64,000 nt of DNA, from positions 62,001 through 126,000 of the forward strand of contig NZ_QPEX01000019.1 of NCBI RefSeq assembly GCF_003335505.1. Direction: 5' to 3'. A model generated the notes under the pieces. The model was not told where the DNA came from. It did not search any database and saw nothing but the letters and a program-made list of their open reading frames with translations. The position numbers were made by a program, and so were the translations under genes. Below, piece after piece: positions 57,604 through 64,000 of this stretch (position 1 is the stretch's first letter; each line of letters begins with the position of its first letter). The stretch comes from Bremerella cremea (GTDB lineage Bacteria; Planctomycetota; Planctomycetia; Pirellulales; Pirellulaceae).

Positions 57604-58533
57604 CTAGAAGCTTTCGGCCATGTCGCGGGCATGATAGCTACTGCGAACAAAAGGCCCACTGGCGACTTTTACAAAGCCCATTGCCTTGGCCTGTTGTCCG
57701 AGTTCCTCGAACTCTTCCGGGCGTAAGTAACGCACCACCGGTAAATACTTCTTCTGGTCAGGCTGTAGATACTGACCAAGCGTCAGAAAGTCGACATTCA
57801 CTTCCCGCAGATCTGCCAAAGTGTCTAAGAGCTCTTCACGGGTTTCCCCCACACCCAACATCAAACCACTCTTGGTTTTGGTGTTAGGGGCTATTTCTTT
57901 CACGCGGCGCAACAATTCCAGTGTCCAGCGGTACTCCGACTTGGGGCCACGCACACGCCGATAAAGGCGAGGGACTGTCTCGGTATTGTGATTGAAAACT
58001 TCTGGCTTGGCTTCCAAAACGCGGGCCAACGCTTCCCTAGAATCGATGAAGTCAGGCGTCAGGACTTCAATCGTGGCGCCGGTCCGAGCCCGTACCGCTT
58101 CAATACAGCGGAAGTAGTGATCTGCTCCGCCATCCGGCAAGTCGTCGCGCGTGACCGAGGTGATCACCACATGCTTTAGGCCCAAGCGAAAAGCGGCTTC
58201 GGCCAAGCGTTCCGGCTCATCATCAGATAGGGCCTGGGGGGTACCGCGCGATACCGAACAGAAGCTACAAGCACGGGTACAAACCGCCCCGAGAATCATA
58301 AAGGTCGCGGTCTGCTGCGAATAGCATTCCATCCGGTTAGGACATTTTGCCTCTTCGCAGACCGTTTCCAGCCCCAGCTCTTTCATCAATTGCGTCGTTT
58401 TGTGGCCGGGATCTCCCTTGGGGACATTCCGTTTCAGCCAGCGAGGCAGACGTCGCCCCGAATCAGGCGACGGAATATCATCGGACGCATCAATAATTGG
58501 AAGTTCAACTGGCTGCTTGGCGGGTTCGATCAC
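57604..58533 (-). CDS. lipA: Lipoyl synthase
   Basis: LipA inserts two sulfurs into octanoyl groups on lipoyl domains using two iron-sulfur clusters. The 309-residue protein has the auxiliary-cluster cysteines CEEAKCPNRMEC and the radical-SAM motif CTRACSFC. It also has the glycine-rich DDLPDGGADHY segment and the C-terminal RSSYHA motif needed for the auxiliary cluster. The GTG start at 58533 lies inside the upstream lipB gene, so the two overlap by 29 bases and are probably translationally coupled. Confidence 0.96.
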   Translation of the reverse strand: MIEPAKQPVELPIIDASDDIPSPDSGRRLPRWLKRNVPKGDPGHKTTQLMKELGLETVCEEAKCPNRMECYSQQTATFMILGAVCTRACSFCSVSRGTPQALSDDEPERLAEAAFRLGLKHVVITSVTRDDLPDGGADHYFRCIEAVRARTGATIEVLTPDFIDSREALARVLEAKPEVFNHNTETVPRLYRRVRGPKSEYRWTLELLRRVKEIAPNTKTKSGLMLGVGETREELLDTLADLREVNVDFLTLGQYLQPDQKKYLPVVRYLRPEEFEELGQQAKAMGFVKVASGPFVRSSYHARDMAESF

Positions 58534-59290
58534 GTGCTTGCTTGACTATTTCAGGAAACAGAGGATGGCTCGAGTGCCAGTTTGCCTGATCTGCCCCGAA
58601 CCGTTGCGCCAAATTATTCGCCACATTGCGGGCGACCTCTCTTATTGTAGGGCAAGCCTCGGTTTCTTCCAGCAGACTGCTCATAGTTGGGGGATCTCCG
58701 GGGCAAGCAAGTTCCGCCGGATTTGCCTCAACACCCACCTGAGTGAGGGGAGAACAGGCTACATTCAGAAAAGCCCCGTGGCTGGTAATCCAATTCTGGA
58801 CAGCCACTCCAATGGCGGCGAGCATACCACTACGCCCCCACAGGCCAAATCGGCCAGGTCTCTTATAAATGGGAACCTCATACGGGCGAACCGTGTCCAG
58901 CAGGCCATCCTGCAATCGTTGCAGATATTGCCCAACCGACCAACCGAACGCTTTTAGCGGCACAATCGGATACACGGCCAACTGACCCGGCGTATGAGCG
59001 ACACACGCACCACCTCGGCCAATCCACCTCATTTCGAGTTTCCGTCGACGCATCTCTTGCGTAGTCAAGCGGATATGTCGCCGCGAGCCGGCACGGCCTA
59101 TACTAATGAGCGGAGGATGCTCGCACAGCAAACATGCGATGTGCCCATCGTCACGCCCTCCGGACTCGTAAACGAGGCGTTTCTGCAAGGCTACGCAAAG
59201 GTCGAAATCGACGATTCCCATATAATGGAAGTCGATTTGCGGTGGCGTTTGCCGAACGTTTTCGAAGGGCTCAAAGTCGAATATTTCCAC
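58505..59290 (-). CDS. lipB: Octanoyltransferase LipB-like protein, catalytic lysine missing
   Basis: The 261-residue protein of the LipB/LplA-like fold would attach octanoyl groups to lipoyl domains for LipA. It has RGGACVAHTPGQLAVYPI (about 92-109), HGAFLNVACS, and a cysteine at 196 (LACPGDPPTMSSL) that lines up with the catalytic Cys of LipB. The catalytic lysine usually found four residues before [IL]-G is replaced by Met156 (GRSGMLAAIGV). A different lysine (K143) might serve instead. It starts with GTG, and its end overlaps lipA. Confidence 0.85.
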   Translation of the reverse strand: MEIFDFEPFENVRQTPPQIDFHYMGIVDFDLCVALQKRLVYESGGRDDGHIACLLCEHPPLISIGRAGSRRHIRLTTQEMRRRKLEMRWIGRGGACVAHTPGQLAVYPIVPLKAFGWSVGQYLQRLQDGLLDTVRPYEVPIYKRPGRFGLWGRSGMLAAIGVAVQNWITSHGAFLNVACSPLTQVGVEANPAELACPGDPPTMSSLLEETEACPTIREVARNVANNLAQRFGADQANWHSSHPLFPEIVKQARDRTRQAAS

Positions 59291-59474
59291 GCGTTCGATA
59301 TACCTAAGAGTCGTCGTTGCGAGGTCTTCGTTGGAGGCGGGAGATTAGCAGGACCATGGTTTCGAGCCTAGGTCGAAGTTAAGAAAAACTCCCTTCCCAT
59401 GCTGGCATCGCAAGTACAGGCCCACCAGCGGCCGTTATCGCAACTTGTCACGCCCTATCTGGAAAGAAGCGCCA

Positions 59475-59966
59475 GTGGCTAAGAAGTCGAAAGCTACGAA
59501 AAAAGAAGAAAACAAGAACGAGAAGCTCATCGGCGAAAACCGTAAGGCGCGGCACGACTACGAGATTCTCGACCGCCTGGAATGCGGTATCCAACTTGTG
59601 GGGAGCGAGGTCAAAAGCCTGCGCGACGGCAAACTAGCGATGTCCGAAGCTTTTGCCAGCGTTGTTAACGGCGAAGTTTTTTTGATCAACTGCGAAATTA
59701 CCCCTTACTCGAATTCCAGCGATTTCCTGAACCACGACGCCCGGCGCAAACGTAAATTGCTGCTTCATAAACGTGAAATTGCAAAGTTCGCCGCCAAAGG
59801 CGAAGAGAAGGGGTTCACGCTGGTTCCTCTGAAGATGTACTTCAAGCAAGGGCGGGCAAAGGTCCTGCTGGGGATCGGTCGCGGGCGGCAAATGCACGAC
59901 AAACGCGAGAAACTGAAAAAGGATGTCGCCAAACGAGACATCGATCGGGCCATGAAACGGGGTTAA
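59475..59966 (+). CDS. smpB: SsrA-binding protein SmpB
   Basis: SmpB delivers tmRNA to stalled ribosomes. The 163-residue protein has the family core: ARHDYEILDRLECGIQLVGSEVKSLR split across the strands, then the NHDARRKRKLLLHKREI region. It ends in a basic tail. GTG at 59475 with GGAAAG at 8 bases is chosen over an upstream TTG. No tmRNA gene was recognised in the window. Confidence 0.93.
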   Translation: MAKKSKATKKEENKNEKLIGENRKARHDYEILDRLECGIQLVGSEVKSLRDGKLAMSEAFASVVNGEVFLINCEITPYSNSSDFLNHDARRKRKLLLHKREIAKFAAKGEEKGFTLVPLKMYFKQGRAKVLLGIGRGRQMHDKREKLKKDVAKRDIDRAMKRG

Positions 59967-60130
59967 CACGTTCGTAACGAACCATTTGCTAGCAATCGCG
60001 TAGTAAAAGAAAGAGAGTACTACACTCCTGCAACTCAATTGCAAATAGGGGTTGGCGCCGGCAATCAGACCTATTTCAATACATGCTTGCCTGAATAGGG
60101 CTACCTTCCTCTCATGCTTGGTCTTTGGAC

Positions 60131-60814
60131 ATGCTGCACCTTGAAAATGTGAAGAAATCGTTCCGCTTGCCTACCGGCAACCGAATGCCAATTCTGGACG
60201 TCCCCAAGTTCGATGTGGCCGCTGCCGAACAAATGGTGATCGTGGGGCGAAGCGGGTGCGGTAAGTCGACCCTCTTACACTTGATCGCTGGCATCGGCAC
60301 GCCCGACTCGGGTGTGATTGCGATCAACGGACTCGATATCACCCGGCTGTCCGAAGATGGGCGAGACCGATTTCGGGCCGAGGTAATGGGGTACGTTTTT
60401 CAAACGTTTAATTTGCTGCAAGGTTTCACAGCGTTAGAAAACGTTATCTTGGGGATGTCGTTTTCCCGCGGGCGTGTCGATCGTTCTCGGGCTCACGATC
60501 TTCTTCAGCGTGTCGGACTCGGCCATCGCCTGAATTCTTATCCCCGCACCATGTCGGTCGGCGAACAACAACGCGTCGCCGTTGCTCGCGCTTTAGCCAA
60601 TCGCCCGAAGCTGCTGCTCGCTGACGAGCCGACAGCCAATGTGGACCCGGCCAACCAGCAGTCGATCGTCGACTTGATTCGGCAAACCTGCCAGGAAGAG
60701 GAAATTGCCCTGGTCATGGTGACACACGCGATGGAAGTGGCAGAGCAATTTCAACGGGTTGAACCGCTAGAAAAACTGAATTTATTGGCCCAAGCGAAGA
60801 AGGCACACGCATGA
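60131..60814 (+). CDS. ABC transporter ATP-binding protein (MacB/LolD type)
   Basis: The 227-residue ATPase has Walker A GRSGCGKST, a Q-loop (YVFQTFNLL), a signature variant MSVGEQQRV (in place of LSGGQQRV), Walker B LLLADEPTANVDP and a switch histidine (VTHAMEV). It belongs to the MacB/LolD class that drives lipoprotein release or export. The permease gene overlaps its stop by four bases (ATGA), so the two are one transporter. The start is an ATG at 60131; an upstream TTG is possible. Confidence 0.92.
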   Translation: MLHLENVKKSFRLPTGNRMPILDVPKFDVAAAEQMVIVGRSGCGKSTLLHLIAGIGTPDSGVIAINGLDITRLSEDGRDRFRAEVMGYVFQTFNLLQGFTALENVILGMSFSRGRVDRSRAHDLLQRVGLGHRLNSYPRTMSVGEQQRVAVARALANRPKLLLADEPTANVDPANQQSIVDLIRQTCQEEEIALVMVTHAMEVAEQFQRVEPLEKLNLLAQAKKAHA

Positions 60815-62313
60815 GTATTTGGCAAATCGCTTGGCGAAGTATTCGACAACGGGCACTGGCTTCGTCCCTGACCTCGTTCTCGATGGCCCTTGGCGTGCTG
60901 TTAGTCACGGCGGTGCTGTTGGTACACGGCTTGGTCTCCAAGTCGTTTTCCGACAATTCCGACTTGGGCTACAACATGATTGCCGGTGCTAAGGGTGGCA
61001 AGCTGCAGCAAGTGCTCAATACCACCTTTTACCTGAGCGAACCGGTTGAGAACATTCCCTATACGTTCTACCAAGAGTTCCTAACAAAAGAACAACAGGA
61101 AAAAGAGCTCGCCGTGATGGCACCGGAAAAGCGAGGCGAGCTTTCCGATGGCACCTTTGCTAAAAATACCGAGTTCGCGATTCCCGTTTGCCTGGGAGAC
61201 TACTATCAAAACTTTCGCGTGGTGGGCACCCTGCCGAAGTTTTTCGAGTCCTTCAAGAACGAAGACGGGGAAGATCTGAAATACCACTTTGATGAAGGTC
61301 GCAATTTCGAGGTCTGGAACGAAGAACATGGCTATCGCGAAGCAGTTGTCGGCTCGATCGTCGCCCAGCAGACGGGGCTTAAGCTAGGTGACCAGATAGC
61401 GGCCTCCCATGGTGGAGACCCGACCGATATCCATACCGAATCACCATTCACGGTGGTCGGCATCTTGGCGCCATCCGGAACCCCCAACGACCGAGCCGTT
61501 TTCATTAACATGGAAGGCTTCTACCTCATGTCAGGCCACGCCAAGGTAGAAGAAGATGATAAAGAAGTTGCCCTGGTCGAGAAGGGGAAAGATCAGCCTC
61601 TTGATTCCTCGGAGCAGGTAGATGTAGCCAGTGTCGATATCGATACGGCAGAAAAAACGACTTCTCGCCCGCAGCCACTACCGATTGATCAGCGCGAAGT
61701 CACGGCCATCCTCCTGAGAACAGCCGACCTGTTCTCCCCCATCATCATTCGTAATCGAGTGAACGAAGGGAATGTTGCTCAAATTGTGATGCCGGTTATG
61801 GAGATCACGAATCTCTTCGATTTAATCGTGAAACCGATTCAAACCCTGCTTTTGGTCATCACGACACTCATCTGCTTTGTCTCGGGAATTTCTATTCTGG
61901 TCAGCATTTACAACTCGATGAATGATCGCAAACGTGAAATTGCCGTCATGCGGGCCTTAGGGGCTCGACGTGAAACGGTAATGGGGATTGTTCTTTGGGA
62001 ATCGATCATCCTTTCTGTAGGAGGAGGTATTTTAGGCTGGATGGGCGCTCATCTCTTGTTATTCCTGGCCAGTCCCTCGATCGAGGCCCAAACAGGCGTC
62101 CGAATTGGCCTTTTCGATTTGGCTCCCCTACCAAGATCGCTTGAAGTTCAGCTACCAGCGGTGATAATAGAAAATAGCTGGCTAGGCCCATTTTGCAGCT
62201 TAGAGCTGGTTATCGTGCCGGCTCTAATAATGTTGGCGGTGATCGTTGGCTTCCTGCCCGCATACACGGCTTATCGAACCGACGTGGCGGAAGCACTCAG
62301 TTCATCTCCGTAA
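60811..62313 (+). CDS. ABC transporter permease (FtsX/MacB-type)
   Basis: The 500-residue permease has a first TM (ALASSLTSFSMALGVLLVT) and a large extracytoplasmic MacB-PCD-like domain (about 50-330). Three C-terminal TMs follow, with the FtsX-type coupling segment DRKREIAVMRALGARRETVM. Its start overlaps the ATPase stop. Typical cargo for this class is lipoproteins or small molecules and peptides. No periplasmic adaptor is adjacent. Confidence 0.9.
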   Translation: MSIWQIAWRSIRQRALASSLTSFSMALGVLLVTAVLLVHGLVSKSFSDNSDLGYNMIAGAKGGKLQQVLNTTFYLSEPVENIPYTFYQEFLTKEQQEKELAVMAPEKRGELSDGTFAKNTEFAIPVCLGDYYQNFRVVGTLPKFFESFKNEDGEDLKYHFDEGRNFEVWNEEHGYREAVVGSIVAQQTGLKLGDQIAASHGGDPTDIHTESPFTVVGILAPSGTPNDRAVFINMEGFYLMSGHAKVEEDDKEVALVEKGKDQPLDSSEQVDVASVDIDTAEKTTSRPQPLPIDQREVTAILLRTADLFSPIIIRNRVNEGNVAQIVMPVMEITNLFDLIVKPIQTLLLVITTLICFVSGISILVSIYNSMNDRKREIAVMRALGARRETVMGIVLWESIILSVGGGILGWMGAHLLLFLASPSIEAQTGVRIGLFDLAPLPRSLEVQLPAVIIENSWLGPFCSLELVIVPALIMLAVIVGFLPAYTAYRTDVAEALSSSP

Positions 62314-62417
62314 CCGGCATGATTGAGTTAGAACAAGACAGCCAGCGAGTCCCCCGGCTCTCATCACGCGGATGAAGAGTCCCCGCCGGATGCCTCGAAC
62401 CCAAGAGAAGATTTCCT

Positions 62418-63917
62418 ATGCTCGGACGGCTATTGATTCTTTGCGGAGCATTGGTATCAACCACCGCTTTCGTTGAAACCCTTTCCGCATGTCCTTTTTG
62501 TGCAGCGGTTTCTCAAACGTTCTCGCAAGAGATCGAATCGATGGATGCAGCCGTCATCGCCAAATTGGTGGATATCCCTGACACCACCATGGAAGGCGCT
62601 GGCGTCGAGGCGACGTTCGAGATCGTTCAGGTCCTTAAAGGCAAAGAACACCTGAAAGACACCAAGAAGATCAAATCGCTCTACTACGGCGATGGCCGCA
62701 AGGGTCGCTTGTTCCTAATTCTGGGAACAGAACCTGAAAACATGATGTGGTCGACACCGACCTTACTGACAGACCGAGGCGTGACTTACCTGAACGAAGT
62801 GCTCAAGTTGCCGGCAACCGGGAACAAGCGATACGCTTTCTATCAAAACTACCTGGAAGACCAGGACGATATGCTTGCTCGTGATGCGTACGATGAATTC
62901 GCCAACGCTCCTTATAGCGCGTTGCACGACCTGAAGCCTGAGATGAAGCACGACCAGCTTGTGAAGTGGATCAAGAACCTAGACCTGCCTGCGAATCATC
63001 GTCGCTTATATTTCACCATGCTCGGTGTTTGTGGCAGCAAGGCCGATCTCCCGATGCTAGAGGAAATGCTCAACAGCGACGACAGCCGAGCGAAACAAGG
63101 GCTTGATGCTTTGATTGGCTGCTACCTGACACTGGCCGGAGCAGAAGGCCTGCCGACGATCGACAAGCTGTACTTGGCCAACAAAGAAGCCGAATACGCC
63201 GACACCTATGCGGCGATCATGGCGCTACGTTTCCATGGTACCGAGACCGACGTGATCCCCAAGGAAAAACTCTTGGAGTCGCTCCATTTGATGCTCGACC
63301 GCCCTGCCCTTGCCGATTTAGTCATTGCCGACTTCGCCCGCTGGGAAGATTGGTCGGTGGCTGATCGCTTGGTGAAACTATTCAAGGAAGCGGATGACGA
63401 AACCAGCTGGGTCCGTGTTCCGGTCATTCGCTATCTCATGGCTTGCCCTAAACCGGAAGCCAAGCAGTACCTCTTGGAACTCGAAAAGATTGATCCGGAT
63501 GCCATGAAACGGGCGCAAACCTTCTTCCCGTTCCAATCTCAGGCAGTTCCGGAACGCCCGGCCGATAAGCAAAAACCGCAAGAGCAGTTACTGGCCAAAG
63601 TGGAAGCCGAGCAAGAACCTGCAGAAGAATTGCTGGCGGCAACGGCAGATACTCCGGCAACGGTCGCCGCCGAGCAATCTGGCAAACAAACGGCGATGGC
63701 CAAGCCACAAGTCACTCGAGACAAACTTTCGACCGCTGGTGATCGTGCTTTAGCTGCGGCCATTACAGGCCAAACCAATCCGAACCTCCCAGAGCCTGCC
63801 AGCGTAGGAATATTGCAGCGTATTATTTCCACGTCGATTCCTGTCTTGGTGACCTTTGGGCTCATCCTGGTCCTATCCAGTATCCTCTGGAACCCAGGCA
63901 ATAGTGCCTCCGCCTAG
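62418..63917 (+). CDS. Secreted, C-terminally anchored protein with CPFC motif and helical repeats
   Basis: The 499-residue protein has a signal peptide followed at about residue 25 by CPFCAAV (a C-x2-C motif). A beta-rich first domain and a helical, HEAT-like region (about 160-370) come next. An Ala/Glu/Pro-rich linker and a C-terminal TM (PVLVTFGLILVLSSILW) complete it. It probably faces the periplasm. It lies 104 bases downstream of the ABC transporter and may be part of the same transport module. Function is unknown. Confidence 0.75.
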   Translation: MLGRLLILCGALVSTTAFVETLSACPFCAAVSQTFSQEIESMDAAVIAKLVDIPDTTMEGAGVEATFEIVQVLKGKEHLKDTKKIKSLYYGDGRKGRLFLILGTEPENMMWSTPTLLTDRGVTYLNEVLKLPATGNKRYAFYQNYLEDQDDMLARDAYDEFANAPYSALHDLKPEMKHDQLVKWIKNLDLPANHRRLYFTMLGVCGSKADLPMLEEMLNSDDSRAKQGLDALIGCYLTLAGAEGLPTIDKLYLANKEAEYADTYAAIMALRFHGTETDVIPKEKLLESLHLMLDRPALADLVIADFARWEDWSVADRLVKLFKEADDETSWVRVPVIRYLMACPKPEAKQYLLELEKIDPDAMKRAQTFFPFQSQAVPERPADKQKPQEQLLAKVEAEQEPAEELLAATADTPATVAAEQSGKQTAMAKPQVTRDKLSTAGDRALAAAITGQTNPNLPEPASVGILQRIISTSIPVLVTFGLILVLSSILWNPGNSASA

Positions 63918-63964
63918 GCGAGGTTCCCTTCGTCCTCGTACTTCCTCCTCTTCTTAAGTTAGAA

Positions 63965-64000
63965 ATGAGCACGACCTCCGACTCCAGTTCGTATTTCAGT
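63965..64000 (+). CDS. Possible start of next gene, cut by window edge
   Basis: An ATG at 63965 opens a frame with no stop to the edge (M-S-T-T-S-D-S-S-S-Y-F-S). The gap of 47 bases after the previous stop is right for a new gene, but 12 codons are too few to judge, and there is only a weak ribosome-binding site. Confidence 0.3.
   Translation, partial: MSTTSDSSSYFS

Noticed and set aside
58994..59371. 125-residue plus-strand open frame antisense to lipB
   Set aside because: Overlaps the well-supported lipB-like gene and has no motif of its own.

Overview
The window looks like ordinary chromosome of a planctomycete, most likely the family Pirellulaceae (a Blastopirellula/Bremerella-like organism). 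That placement is inference. It rests on moderate GC, short and loosely packed operons with many strand switches, a high load of secreted or lipid-anchored proteins of planctomycete type (ThuA, DUF481, DUF11, NHL, HEAT, two-domain acetylxylan-esterase-like hydrolase), an ECF42 sigma factor with its DGPF partner, and a large VWA/MoxR/DUF58 operon. I see no rRNA, tRNA, CRISPR array, insertion sequence, prophage or plasmid gene.

Layout. 1-2600: the conserved translation cluster tsf (cut by the window edge), pyrH, frr. 2.8-9.3 kb: a membrane-anchored double parvulin-like protein behind a good sigma70-type promoter, an OsmC protein, an alanine-type aminotransferase, carA and a CPBP protease. 9.4-12.3 kb: pyruvate phosphate dikinase with a strong terminator. 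12.4-16.2 kb is the most accessory-looking stretch: a PcfJ-like gene interrupted at a run of nine T, a gene-free region with a three-way-junction inverted repeat, the DGPF/ECF42 pair with a matching promoter, and a SpoIIAA-like protein. 16.4-26.1 kb: mostly minus-strand secreted, membrane and coiled-coil proteins plus CCA tRNA nucleotidyltransferase and a rhodanese. 26.2-29.8 kb: glycosyltransferase, ligA, cupin. 29.9-34.6 kb: a translationally coupled run of uvrA, an orphan GH2-like protein and a ThiF/MoeB enzyme. 34.7-40.05 kb: TerB-like protein, a degenerate retropepsin-like protein, a PAS-GAF-receiver protein and a metallophosphoesterase. 40.08-47.25 kb: a four-gene minus-strand operon (large VWA protein, MoxR ATPase, DUF58, BatA-like VWA protein). 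47.4-50.25 kb: NHL lipoprotein, then a Sua5/arginine-phosphatase-like fusion followed by rpiB. 50.6-57.4 kb: unknown protein, VTT membrane protein, secreted proteins, HEAT-repeat protein, DUF11 protein. 57.6-64 kb: lipA/lipB, smpB, a MacB-type ABC transporter and a CPFC-containing envelope protein.

How the genes fit together. Several small functional groups can be read: ribosome biogenesis and recycling (tsf-pyrH-frr), lipoate synthesis (lipB-lipA, where the LipB lacks the usual catalytic lysine), DNA repair (ligA and uvrA), an ECF42 regulatory unit, a MoxR/VWA chaperone-like envelope operon, and an ABC export or lipoprotein-release module.

No clear-cut undescribed system is present. The best candidates for a second look are the homopolymer-split PcfJ gene with the structured element just upstream of it, the coupled uvrA / GH2-like / ThiF operon, the YrdC-YwlE fusion next to rpiB, and the lysine-less LipB. 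Start codons were chosen from Shine-Dalgarno spacing and family alignment by eye, and many differ from the longest possible reading frame.
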